Source of the DNA: Panagrolaimus kolymaensis
Taxonomy: Eukaryota; Nematoda; Chromadorea; Rhabditida; Panagrolaimidae
Assembly (NCBI GenBank): GCA_028622995.1
Contig: JAJQJQ010000084.1
Span: forward strand, 1 to 64,000
Direction of reading: 5' to 3'
DNA length: 64,000 bases
Shown one piece after another: positions 11,978 through 25,331 of the stretch. Both the position numbers and the translations under genes were made by a program. The notes beneath the pieces are model-generated. The model searched no databases, had not been told where the DNA came from, and was given only the letters and a program-made list of their open reading frames with translations. Numbering within the stretch: position 1 is the stretch's first letter; the number at the start of each line of letters is the position of its first letter.

Positions 11978-14900
11978 TTGTTGCATCCTTCATTGGTGAA
12001 TAAAACTTTGAAGCTCTCCGACTTTTTACTAAAAAATAAAAAGCAAAAAAAATATTTATTTTCCTTAATTTTTGGAATTTTTTACACCCGTTATTTACTA
12101 TTTCAAATGCCCTTTACCTCCATTATTAATTTTTTTAAATTTAAAACATTGTTGCATCCGTCATTGGTTAATAAAACTTTGAAGCTCTCCGACTTTTTAC
12201 TAAAAAATAAAAAGCAGAGAAAATATTTATTTTCCTTAATTTTTGGAATTTTTTACAACCGTTTTTTACTATTTCAAATGCCCTTTACCTCCATTATTAA
12301 TTTTTTTAAATTTAAAACATTGTTGCATCCTTCATTGGTGAATAAAACTTTGAAGCTCTCCGACTTTTTACTAAAAAATAAAAAGCAGAGAAAATATTTA
12401 TTTTCCTTAATTTTTGGAATTTTTTACACCCGTTTTTTACTATTTCAAATGCCCTTTACCTCCATTATTAATTTTTTTAAATTTAAAACATTGTTGCATC
12501 CTTCATTGGTGAATAAAACTTTGAAGCTCTCCGACTTTTTATAAATAAAAGTTGTGAATAAAAATAATTTATTTTCCTTAATTTTTGGAATTTTTTACAC
12601 CCGTTTTTAACTATTTCAAATGCCCTTTACCTCCATTATTAATTTTTTTAAATTTAAAACATTGTTGCATCCTTCATTGGTGAATAAAACTTTGAAGCTC
12701 TCCGACTTTTTATAAATAAAAGTTGTGAATAAAAATAATTTATTTTCCTTAATTTTTGGAATTTTTTACACCCGTTTTTTTCTATTTCAAATGCCCTTTA
12801 CCTCCATTATTAATTTTTTTAAATTTAAAACATTGTTGCATCCTTCATTGGTGAATAAAACTTTGAAGCTCTCCGACTTTTTACTAAAAAATAAAAAGCA
12901 GAGAAAATATTTATTTTCTTTAATTTTTGGAATTTTTTACACCCGTTTTTTACTATTTCAAATGCCCTTTACCTCCATTATTAATTTTTTTAAATTTAAA
13001 ACATTGTTGCATCCTTCATTGGTGAATAAAACTTTGAAGCTCTCCGACTTTTTATAAATAAAAGTTGTGTATAAAAATAATTTATTTTCTTTAATTTTTG
13101 GAATTTTTTACACCCGTTTTTTTCTATTTCAAATGCCCTTTACCTCCATTATTAATTTTTTTAAATTTAAAACATTGTTGCATCCTTCATTGGTGAATAA
13201 AACTTTGAAGCTCTCCGACTTTTTACAAAAAAATAAAAAGCAGAGAAAATATTTATTTTCTTTAATTTTTGGAATTTTTTACACCCGTTTTTTACTATTT
13301 CAAATGCCCTTTACCTCCATTATTAATTTTTTTAAATTTAAAACATTGTTGCATCCTTCATTGGTGAAGTAAACTTTGAAGCTCTCCTACTTTTTACTAA
13401 AAAATAAAAAGCAGAGAAAATATTTATTTTCCTTAATTTTTGGAATTTTTTACACCCGTTTTTTACTATTTCAAATGCCCTTTACCTCCATTATTAATTT
13501 TTTTAAATTTAAAACATTGTTGCATCCTTCATTGGTGAATAAAACTTTGAAGCTCTCCGACTTTTTATAAATAAAAGTTGTGAATAAAAATAATTTATTT
13601 TCCTTAATTTTTGGAATTTTTTACACCCGTTTTTTTCTATTTCAAATGCCCTTTACCTCCATTATTAATTTTTTTAAATTTAAAACATTGTTGCATCCTT
13701 CATTTGTGAATAAAACTTTGAAGCTCTCCGACTTTTTATAAATAAAAGTTGTGAATAAAAATAATTTATTTTCCTTAATTTTTGGAATTTTTTACACCCG
13801 TTTTTTTCTATTTCAAATGCCCTTTACCTCCATTATTAATTTTTTTAAATTTAAAACATTGTTTGCATCCTTCAATGAAGAATAAAACTTTGAAGCTCTC
13901 CGACTTTTTATAAATAAAAGTTGTGAATAAAAATAATTTATTTTCCTTAATTTTTGGAATTTTTTACACCCGTTTTTTACTATTTCAAATGCCCTTTACC
14001 TCCATTATTAATTTTTTTAAATTTAAAACATTGTTTGCATCCTTCAATGAAGAATAAAACTTTGAAGCTCTCCGACTTTTTATAAATAAAAGTTGTGAAT
14101 AAAAATAATTTATTTTCCTTAATTTTTGGAATTTTTTACACCCGTTTTTTACTATTTCAAATGCCCTTTACCTCCATTATTAATTTTTTTAAATTTAAAA
14201 CATTGTTGCATCCTTCATTGGTGAATAAAACTTTGAAGCTCTCCGACTTTTTATAAATAAAAGTTGTGAATAAAAATAATTTATTTTCCTTAATTTTTGG
14301 AATTTTTTACACCCGTTTTTTACTATTTCAAATGCCCTTTACCTCCATTATTAATTTTTTTAAATTTAAAACATTGTTGCATCCTTCATTGGTGAATAAA
14401 ACTTTGAAGCTCTCCGACTTTTTATAAATAAAAGTTGTGAATAAAAATAATTTATTTTCCTTAATTTTTGGAATTTTTTACAACCGTTTTTTACTATTTC
14501 AAATGCCCTTTACCTCCATTATTAATTTTTTTAAATTTAAAACATTGTTGCATCCTTCATTGGTGAATAAAACTTTGAAGCTCTCCGACTTTTTATAAAT
14601 AAAAGTTGTGAATAAAAATAATTTATTTTCCTTAATTTTTGGAATTTTTTACACCCGTTTTTTACTATTTCAAATGCCCTTTACCTCCATTATTAATTTT
14701 TTTAAATTTAAAACATTGTTGCATCCTTCATTGGTGAATAAAACTTTGAAGCTCTCCGACTTTTTACTAAAAAATAAAAAGCAGAGAAAATATTTATTTT
14801 CCTTAATTTTTGGAATTTTTTACACCCGTTTTTTACTATTTCAAATGCCCTTTACCTCCATTATTAATTTTTTTAAATTTAAAACATTGTTGCATCCTTC

Positions 14901-15228
14901 ATTGGTGAATAAAACTTTGAAGCTCTCCGACTTTTTACAAAAAAATAAAAAGCAGAGAAAATATTTATTTTCTTTAATTTTTGGAATTTTTTACACCCGT
15001 TTTTTACTATTTCAAATGCCCTTTACCTCCATTATTAATTTTTTTAAATTTAAAACATTGTTGCATCCTTCATTGGTGAAGTAAACTTTGAAGCTCTCCT
15101 ACTTTTTACTAAAAAATAAAAAGCAGAGAAAATATTTATTTTCCTTAATTTTTGGAATTTTTTACACCCGTTTTTTACTATTTCAAATGCCCTTTACCTC
15201 CATTATTAATTTTTTTAAATTTAAAACA
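11978..15228 (+). repeat. Long-range duplicated block, copy 2 (19 monomers, 3251 bp)
   Basis: It repeats 7188-10,609 in order but lacks one monomer (the counterpart of 9241-9411). It ends with the same K-type monomer at 15,058. Beyond 15,228 the next monomer has CCTTTATTTTTGG and the 7T third segment, unlike the sequence after copy 1, which marks the end of homology in phase. Confidence 0.88.
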
Positions 15229-18200
15229 TTGTTGCATCCTTCATTGGTGAATAAAACTTTGAAGCTCTCCGACTTTTTATAAATAAAAGTTGTGAATAAA
15301 AATAATTTATTTTCCTTTATTTTTGGAATTTTTTACACCCGTTTTTTTCTATTTCAAATGCCCTTTACCTCCATTATTAATTTTTTTAAATTTAAAACAT
15401 TGTTGCATCCTTCATTTGTGAATAAAACTTTGAAGCTCTCCGACTTTTTATAAATAAAAGTTGTGAATAAAAATAATTTATTTTCCTTAATTTTTGGAAT
15501 TTTTTACACCCGTTTTTTTCTATTTCAAATGCCCTTTACCTCCATTATTAATTTTTTTAAATTTAAAACATTGTTTGCATCCTTCAATGAAGAATAAAAC
15601 TTTGAAGCTCTCCGACTTTTTATAAATAAAAGTTGTGAATAAAAATAATTTATTTTCCTTAATTTTTGGAATTTTTTACACCCGTTTTTTACTATTTCAA
15701 ATGCCCTTTACCTCCATTATTAATTTTTTTAAATTTAAAACATTGTTGCATCCTTCATTGGTGAATAAAACTTTGAAGCTCTCCGACTTTTTACTAAAAA
15801 ATAAAAAGCAGAGAAAATATTTATTTTCTTTAATTTTTGGAATTTTTTACACCCGTTTTTTACTATTTCAAATGCCCTTTACCTCCATTATTAATTTTTT
15901 TAAATTTAAAACATTGTTGCATCCTTCATTGGTGAATAAAACTTTGAAGCTCTCCGACTTTTTATAAATAAAAGTTGTGAACAAAAATAATTTATTTTCC
16001 TTAATTTTTGGAATTTTTTACACCCGTTTTTTACTATTTCAAATGCCCTTTACCTCCATTATTAATTTTTTTAAATTTAAAACATTGTTTGCATCCTTCA
16101 ATGAAGAATAAAACTTTGAAGCTCTCCGACTTTTTATAAATAAAAGTTGTGAATAAAAATAATTTATTTTCCTTAATTTTTGGAATTTTTTACACCCGTT
16201 TTTTACTATTTCAAATGCCCTTTACCTCCATTATTAATTTTTTTAAATTTAAAACATTGTTGCATCCTTCATTGGTGAATAAAACTTTGAAGCTCTCCGA
16301 CTTTTTATAAATAAAAGTTGTGAATAAAAATAATTTATTTTCCTTAATTTTTGGAATTTTTTACACCCGTTTTTTACTATTTCAAATGCCCTTTACCTCC
16401 ATTATTAATTTTTTTAAATTTAAAACATTGTTGCATCCTTCATTGGTGAATAAAACTTTGAAGCTCTCCGACTTTTTATAAATAAAAGTTGTGAATAAAA
16501 ATAATTTATTTTCCTTAATTTTTGGAATTTTTTACACCCGTTTTTTACTATTTCAAATGCCCTTTACCTCCATTATTAATTTTTTTAAATTTAAAACATT
16601 GTTGCATCCTTCATTGGTGAATAAAACTTTGAAGCTCTCCGACTTTTTATAAATAAAAGTTGTGAATAAAAATAATTTATTTTCCTTAATTTTTGGAATT
16701 TTTTACACCCGTTTTTTACTATTTCAAAAGCCCTTTACCTCCATTATTAATTTTTTTAAATTTAAAACATTGTTGCATCCTTCATTGGTGAATAAAACTT
16801 TGAAGCTCTCCGACTTTTTACTAAAAAATAAAAAGCAGAGAAAATATTTATTTTCCTTAATTTTTGGAATTTTTTACACCCGTTTTTTACTATTTCAAAT
16901 GCCCTTTACCTCCATTATTAATTTTTTTAAATTTAAAACATTGTTGCATCCTTCATTGGTGAATAAAACTTTGAAGCTCTCCGACTTTTTATAAATAAAA
17001 GTTGTGAATAAAAATAATTTATTTTCCTTAATTTTTGGAATTTTTTACACCCGTTTTTTACTATTTCAAATGCCCTTTACCTCCATTATTAATTTTTTTA
17101 AATTTAAAACATTGTTGCATCCTTCATTGGTGAATAAAACTTTGAAGCTCTCCGACTTTTTATAAATAAAAGTTGTGAATAAAAATAATTTATTTTCCTT
17201 AATTTTTGGAATTTTTTACACCCGTTTTTTACTATTTCAAATGCCCTTTACCTCCATTATTAATTTTTTTAAATTTAAAACATTGTTGCATCCTTCATTG
17301 GTGAATAAAACTTTGAAGCTCTCCGACTTTTTATAAATAAAATTTTTGAATAAAAATAATTTATTTTCCTTAATTTTTGGAATTTTTTACACCCGTTTTT
17401 TACTATTTCAAATGCCCTTTACCTCCATTATTAATTTTTTTAAATTTAAAACATTGTTGCATCCTTCATTGGTGAATAAAACTTTGAAGCTCTCCGACTT
17501 TTTATAAATAAAAGTTGTGAATAAAAATAATTTATTTTCCTTAATTTTTGGAATTTTTTACACCCGTTTTTTACTATTTCAAATGCCCTTTACCTCCATT
17601 ATTAATTTTTTTAAATTTAAAACATTGTTTGCATCCTTCAATGAAGAATAAAACTTTGAAGCTCTCCGACTTTTTATAAATAAAAGTTGTGAATAAAAAT
17701 AATTTATTTTCCTTAATTTTTGGAATTTTTTACACCCGTTTTTTTCTATTTCAAATGCCCTTTACCTCCATTATTAATTTTTTTAAATTTAAAACATTGT
17801 TTGCATCCTTCAATGAAGAATAAAACTTTGAAGCTCTCCGACTTTTTATAAATAAAAGTTGTGAATAAAAATAATTTATTTTCCTTAATTTTTGGAATTT
17901 TTTACACCCGTTTTTTACTATTTCAAATGCCCTTTACCTCCATTATTAATTTTTTTAAATTTAAAACATTGTTGCATCCTTCATTGGTGAATAAAACTTT
18001 GAAGCTCTCCGACTTTTTACTAAAAAATAAAAAGCAGAGAAAATATTTATTTTCTTTAATTTTTGGAATTTTTTACACCCGTTTTTTACTATTTCAAATG
18101 CCCTTTACCTCCATTATTAATTTTTTTAAATTTAAAACATTGTTGCATCCTTCATTGGTGAATAAAACTTTGAAGCTCTCCGACTTTTTATAAATAAAAG

Positions 18201-19165
18201 TTGTGAATAAAAATAATTTATTTTCCTTAATTTTTGGAATTTTTTACACCCGTTTTTTACTATTTAAATGCCCTTTACCTCCATTATTAATTTTTTTAAA
18301 TTTAAAACATTGTTTGCATCCTTCAATGAAGAATAAAACTTTGAAGCTCTCCGACTTTTTATAAATAAAAGTTGTGAATAAAAATAATTTATTTTCCTTA
18401 ATTTTTGGAATTTTTTACACCCGTTTTTTACTATTTCAAATGCCCTTTACCTCCATTATTAATCTTTTTAAATTGAAAACATTGTTGCATCCTTCATTGG
18501 TGAATAAAACTTTGAAGCTCTCCGACTTTTTATAAATAAAAGTTGTGAATAAAAATAATTTATTTTCCTTAATTTTTGGAATTTTTTACACCCGTTTTTT
18601 TCTATTTCAAATGCCCTTTACCTCCATTATTAATTTTTTTAAATTTAAAACATTGTTGCATCCTTCATTGGTGAATAAAACTTTGAAGCTCTCCGACTTT
18701 TTATAAATAAAAGTTGTGAATAAAAATAATTTATTTTCCTTAATTTTTGGAATTTTTTACACCCGTTTTTTTCTATTTCAAATGCCCTTTACCTCCATTA
18801 TTAATTTTTTTAAATTTAAAACATTGTTGCATCCTTCATTGGTGAATAAAACTTTGAAGCTCTCCGACTTTTTATAAATAAAAGTTGTGAATAAAAATAA
18901 TTTATTTTCCTTAATTTTTGGAATTTTTTACACCCGTTTTTTACTATTTCAAATGCCCTTTACCTCCATTATTAATTTTTTTAAATTTAAAACATTGTTG
19001 CATCCTTCATTGGTGAATAAAACTTTGAAGCTCTCCGACTTTTTATAAATAAAAGTTGTGAATAAAAATAATTTATTTTCCTTAATTTTTGGAATTTTTT
19101 ACACCCGTTTTTTACTATTTCAAATGCCCTTTACCTCCATTATTAATTTTTTTAAATTTAAAACA
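15229..19165 (+). repeat. B-dominated stretch with scattered F monomers
   Basis: Nearly all monomers carry the B cassette. Single A monomers occur around 15,740, 16,770 and 17,970. F monomers are at irregular spacing. Private changes: GTGAACAAAAAT near 15,977, CAAAAGCCC near 16,727, AAATTTTTGAAT near 17,341 (shared with 23,168), a 1-bp deletion (TATTTAAATGCCC) near 18,264, and AATCTTTTTAAATTG near 18,462. No gene is visible. Confidence 0.88.
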
Positions 19166-20365
19166 TTGTTTGCATCCTTCAATGAAGAATAAAACTTTGA
19201 AGCTCTCCGACTTTTTATAAATAAAAGTTGTGAATAAAAATAATTTATTTTCCTTAATTTTTGGAATTTTTTACACCCGTTTTTTACTATTTCAAATGCC
19301 CTTTACCTCCATTATTAATTTTTTTAAATTTAAAACATTGTTGCATCCTTCATTGGTGAATAAAACTTTGAAGCTCTCCGACTTTTTATAAATAAAAGTT
19401 GTGAATAAAAATAATTTATTTTCCTTAATTTTTGGAATTTTTTACACCCGTTTTTTACTATTTCAAATGCCCTTTACCTCCATTATTAATTTTTTTAAAT
19501 TTAAAACATTGTTGCATCCTTCATTGGTGAATAAAACTTTGAAGCTCTCCGACTTTTTATAAATAAAAGTTGTGAATAAAAATAATTTATTTTCCTTAAT
19601 TTTTGGAATTTTTTACACCCGTTTTTTACTATTTCAAATGCCCTTTACCTCCATTATTAATTTTTTTAAATTTAAAACATTGTTTGCATCCTTCAATGAA
19701 GAATAAAACTTTGAAGCTCTCCGACTTTTTATAAATAAAAGTTGTGAATAAAAATAATTTATTTTCCTTAATTTTTGGAATTTTTTACACCCGTTTTTTA
19801 CTATTTCAAATGCCCTTTACCTCCATTATTAATTTTTTTAAATTTAAAACATTGTTGCATCCTTCATTGGTTAATAAAACTTTGAAGCTCTCCGACTTTT
19901 TATAAATAAAAGTTGTGAATAAAAATAATTTATTTTCCTTAATTTTTGGAATTTTTTACACCCGTTTTTTACTATTTCAAATGCCCTTTACCTCCATTAT
20001 TAATTTTTTTAAATTTAAAACATTGTTTGCATCCTTCAATGAAGAATAAAACTTTGAAGCTCTCCGACTTTTTATAAATAAAAGTTGTGAATAAAAATAA
20101 TTTATTTTCCTTAATTTTTGGAATTTTTTACACCCGTTTTTTACTATTTCAAATGCCCTTTACCTCCATTATTAATTTTTTTAAATTTAAAACATTGTTG
20201 CATCCTTCATTGGTGAATAAAACTTTGAAGCTCTCCGACTTTTTATAAATAAAAGTTGTGAATAAAAATAATTTATTTTCCTTAATTTTTGGAATTTTTT
20301 ACACCCGTTTTTTACTATTTCAAATGCCCTTTACCTCCATTATTAATTTTTTTAAATTTAAAACA
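19166..20365 (+). repeat. 7-mer HOR, full copy (1200 bp)
   Basis: All seven monomers have B cassettes. F monomers begin at 19,166, 19,680 and 20,023 and the next F at 20,366, giving F-N-N-F-N-F-N. The length, 1200 bp, equals 7 x 171 plus one base for each of three F monomers. A private GGTTAA occurs near 19,869. Confidence 0.87.
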
Positions 20366-21394
20366 TTGTTTGCATCCTTCAATGAAGAATAAAACTTTGA
20401 AGCTCTCCGACTTTTTATAAATAAAAGTTGTGAATAAAAATAATTTATTTTCCTTAATTTTTGGAATTTTTTACACCCGTTTTTTACTATTTCAAATGCC
20501 CTTTACCTCCATTATTAATTTTTTTAAATTTAAAACATTGTTGCATCCTTCATTGGTGAATAAAACTTTGAAGCTCTCCGACTTTTTATAAATAAAAGTT
20601 GTGAATAAAAATAATTTATTTTCCTTAATTTTTGGAATTTTTTACACCCGTTTTTTACTAATTCAAATGCCCTTTACCTCCATTATTAATTTTTTTAAAT
20701 TTAAAACATTGTTGCATCCTTCATTGGTGAATAAAACTTTGAAGCTCTCCGACTTTTTATAAATAAAAGTTGTGAATAAAAATAATTTATTTTCCTTAAT
20801 TTTTGGAATTTTTTACACCCGTTTTTTACTATTTCAAATGCCCTTTACCTCCATTATTAATTTTTTTAAATTTAAAACATTGTTTGCATCCTTCAATGAA
20901 GAATAAAACTTTGAAGCTCTCCGACTTTTTATAAATAAAAGTTGTGAATAAAAATAATTTATTTTCCTTAATTTTTGGAATTTTTTACACCCGTTTTTTA
21001 CTATTTCAAATGCCCTTTACCTCCATTATTAATTTTTTTAAATTTAAAACATTGTTGCATCCTTCATTGGTGAATAAAACTTTGAAGCTCTCCGACTTTT
21101 TATAAATAAAAGTTGTGAATAAAAATAATTTATTTTCCTTAATTTTTGGAATTTTTTACACCCGTTTTTTACTATTTCAAATGCCCTTTACCTCCATTAT
21201 TAATTTTTTTAAATTTAAAACATTGTTTGCATCCTTCAATGAAGAATAAAACTTTGAAGCTCTCCGACTTTTTATAAATAAAAGTTGTGAATAAAAATAA
21301 TTTATTTTCCTTAATTTTTGGAATTTTTTACACCCGTTTTTTTCTATTTCAAATGCCCTTTACCTCCATTATTAATTTTTTTAAATTTAAAACA
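20366..21394 (+). repeat. 7-mer HOR, partial copy (six monomers)
   Basis: F monomers at 20,366, 20,880 and 21,223 reproduce the spacing of the preceding unit at an offset of 1200 bp. The pattern breaks at the seventh position, where another F monomer (21,395) stands in place of N. A private change, CTAATTCAAATG, lies near 20,660. Confidence 0.85.
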
Positions 21395-23449
21395 TTGTTT
21401 GCATCCTTCAATGAAGAATAAAACTTTGAAGCTCTCCGACTTTTTATAAATAAAAGTTGTGAATAAAAATAATTTATTTTCCTTAATTTTTGGAATTTTT
21501 TACACCCGTTTTTTACTATTTCAAATGCCCTTTACCTCCATTATTAATTTTTTTAAATTTAAAACATTGTTGCATCCTTCATTGGTGAATAAAACTTTGA
21601 AGCTCTCCGACTTTTTACTAAAAAATAAAAAGCAGAGAAAATATTTATTTTCTTTAATTTTTGGAATTTTTTACACCCGTTTTTTACTATTTCAAATGCC
21701 CTTTACCTCCATTATTAATTTTTTTAAATTTAAAACATTGTTGCATCCTTCATTGGTGAATAAAACTTTGAAGCTCTCCGAACTTTTTATAAATAAAAGT
21801 TGTGAATAAAAATAATTTATTTTCCTTAATTTTTGGAATTTTTTACACCCGTTTTTTACTATTTCAAATGCCCTTTACCTCCATTATTAATTTTTTTAAA
21901 TTTAAAACATTGTTTGCATCCTTCAATGAAGAATAAAACTTTGAAGCTCTCCGACTTTTTATAAATAAAAGTTGTGAATAAAAATAATTTATTTTCCTTA
22001 ATTTTTGGAATTTTTTACACCCGTTTTTTACTATTTCAAATGCCCTTTACCTCCATTATTAATTTTTTTAAATTTAAAACATTGTTGCATCCTTCATTGG
22101 TGAATAAAACTTTGAAGCTCTCCGACTTTTTATAAATAAAAGTTGTGAATAAAAATAATTTATTTTCCTTAATTTTTGGAATTTTTTACACCCGTTTTTT
22201 ACTATTTCAAATGCCCTTTACCTCCATTATTAATTTTTTTAAATTTAAAACATTGTTGCATCCTTCATTGGTGAATAAAACTTTGAAGCTCTCCGACTTT
22301 TTATAAATAAAAGTTGTGAATAAAAATAATTTATTTACCTTAATTTTTGGAATTTTTTACACCCGTTTTTTACTATTTCAAATGCCCTTTACCTCCATTA
22401 TTAATTTTTTTAAATTTAAAACATTGTTGCATCCTTCATTGGTGAATAAAACTTTGAAGCTCTCCGACTTTTTATAAATAAAAGTTGTGAATAAAAATAA
22501 TTTATTTTCCTTAATTTTTGGAATTTTTTACACCCGTTTTTTACTATTTCAAATGCCCTTTACCTCCATTATTAATTTTTTTAAATTTAAAACATTGTTG
22601 CATCCTTCATTGGTGAATAAAACTTTGAAGCTCTCCGACTTTTTACTAAAAAATAAAAAGCAGAGAAAATATTTATTTTCCTTAATTTTTGGAATTTTTT
22701 ACACCCGTTTTTTACTATTTCAAATGCCCTTTACCTCCATTATTAATTTTTTTAAATTTAAAACATTGTTGCATCCTTCATTGGTTAATAAAACTTTGAA
22801 GCTCTCCGACTTTTTACTAAAAAATAAAAAGCAGAGAAAATATTTATTTTCCTTAATTTTTGGAATTTTTTACAACCGTTTTTTACTATTTCAAATGCCC
22901 TTTACCTCCATTATTAATTTTTTTAAATTTAAAACATTGTTGCATCCTTCATTGGTGAATAAAACTTTGAAGCTCTCCGACTTTTTATAAATAAAAGTTG
23001 TGAATAAAAATAATTTATTTTCCTTAATTTTTGGAATTTTTTACACCCGTTTTTTACTATTTCAAATGCCCTTTACCTCCATTATTAATTTTTTTAAATT
23101 TAAAACATTGTTGCATCCTTCATTGGTGAATAAAACTTTGAAGCTCTCCGACTTTTTATAAATAAAATTTTTGAATAAAAATAATTTATTTTCCTTAATT
23201 TTTGGAATTTTTTACACCCGTTTTTTACTATTTCAAATGCCCTTTACCTCCATTATTAATTTTTTTAAATTTAAAACATTGTTGCATCCTTCATTGGTGA
23301 ATAAAACTTTGAAGCTCTCCGACTTTTTATAAATAAAAGTTGTGAATAAAAATAATTTATTTTCCTTAATTTTTGGAATTTTTTACACCCGTTTTTTACT
23401 ATTTCAAATGCCCTTTACCTCCATTATTAATTTTTTTAAGTTTAAAACA
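21395..23449 (+). repeat. Mixed F, N-B and short N-A monomers
   Basis: Starts F-B, N-A, then an N-B monomer with a private 1-bp insertion (CTCCGAACTTT near 21,780), then F-B and several N-B monomers, one with TTTACCTTAA near 22,335. A monomers at 22,595 and 22,766 follow. The B monomer near 23,168 shares AAATTTTTGAAT with 17,341, 5825 bp upstream, which is 34 monomers plus the 11 net extra bases between them. Confidence 0.86.
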
Positions 23450-25331
23450 TTGTTGCATCCTTCATTGGTGAATAAAACTTTGAAGCTCTCCGACTTTTTA
23501 CTAAAAAATAAAAAGCAAAAAAAATATTTATTTTCCTTAATTTTTGGAATTTTTTACACCCGTTATTTACTATTTCAAATGCCCTTTACCTCCATTATTA
23601 ATTTTTTTAAATTTAAAACATTGTTGCATCCTTCATTGGTTAATAAAACTTTGAAGCTCTCCGACTTTTTACTAAAAAATAAAAAGCAGAGAAAATATTT
23701 ATTTTCCTTAATTTTTGGAATTTTTTACAACCGTTTTTTACTATTTCAAATGCCCTTTACCTCCATTATTAATTTTTTTAAATTTAAAACATTGTTGCAT
23801 CCTTCATTGGTGAATAAAACTTTGAAGCTCTCCGACTTTTTACTAAAAAATAAAAAGCAGAGAAAATATTTATTTTCCTTAATTTTTGGAATTTTTTACA
23901 CCCGTTTTTTACTATTTCAAATGCCCTTTACCTCCATTATTAATTTTTTTAAATTTAAAACATTGTTGCATCCTTCATTGGTGAATAAAACTTTGAAGCT
24001 CTCCGACTTTTTATAAATAAAAGTTGTGAATAAAAATAATTTATTTTCCTTAATTTTTGGAATTTTTTACACCCGTTTTTAACTATTTCAAATGCCCTTT
24101 ACCTCCATTATTAATTTTTTTAAATTTAAAACATTGTTGCATCCTTCATTGGTGAATAAAACTTTGAAGCTCTCCGACTTTTTATAAATAAAAGTTGTGT
24201 ATAAAAATAATTTATTTTCTTTAATTTTTGGAATTTTTTACACCCGTTTTTTTCTATTTCAAATGCCCTTTACCTCCATTATTAATTTTTTTAAATTTAA
24301 AACATTGTTGCATCCTTCATTGGTGAATAAAACTTTGAAGCTCTCCGACTTTTTATAAATAAAAGTTGTGAATAAAAATAATTTATTTTCCTTAATTTTT
24401 GGAATTTTTTACACCCGTTTTTTACTATTTCAAATGCCCTTTACCTCCATTATTAATTTTTTTAAATTTAAAACATTGTTGCATCCTTCATTGGTGAAGT
24501 AAACTTTGAAGCTCTCCTACTTTTTACTAAAAAATAAAAAGCAGAGAAAATATTTATTTTCCTTAATTTTTGGAATTTTTTACACCCGTTTTTTACTATT
24601 TCAAATGCCCTTTACCTCCATTATTAATTTTTTTAAATTTAAAACATTGTTGCATCCTTCATTGGTGAAGTAAACTTTGAAGCTCTCCTACTTTTTACAA
24701 AAAAATAAAAAGCAGAGAAAATATTTATTTTCTTTAATTTTTGGAATTTTTTACACCCGTTTTTTACTATTTCAAATGCCCTTTACCTCCATTATTAATT
24801 TTTTTAAATTTAAAACATTGTTGCATCCTTCATTGGTGAAGTAAACTTTGAAGCTCTCCTACTTTTTACTAAAAAATAAAAAGCAGAGAAAATATTTATT
24901 TTCCTTAATTTTTGGAATTTTTTACACCCGTTTTTTACTATTTCAAATGCCCTTTACCTCCATTATTAATTTTTTTAAATTTAAAACATTGTTGCATCCT
25001 TCATTGGTGAATAAAACTTTGAAGCTCTCCGACTTTTTATAAATAAAAGTTGTGAATAAAAATAATTTATTTTCCTTAATTTTTGGAATTTTTTACACCC
25101 GTTTTTTTCTATTTCAAATGCCCTTTACCTCCATTATTAATTTTTTTAAATTTAAAACATTGTTTGCATCCTTCAATGAAGAATAAAACTTTGAAGCTCT
25201 CCGACTTTTTATAAATAAAAGTTGTGAATAAAAATAATTTATTTTCCTTAATTTTTGGAATTTTTTACACCCGTTTTTTACTATTTCAAATGCCCTTTAC
25301 CTCCATTATTAATTTTTTTAAATTTAAAACA
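23450..25331 (+). repeat. Shortened A' module followed by consecutive K monomers
   Basis: Opens with the A'-TTATTT, t-A-AACCG, A, B-TTTTTAAC order of 7188, then goes to B'-7T, N-B, three consecutive K monomers (the second with the P form of the cassette), N-B-7T, F-B. The monomer before it carries TTTTTTTAAGTTT (23,439), which breaks the usual palindrome. Adjacent K monomers suggest a local single-monomer expansion. Confidence 0.85.
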
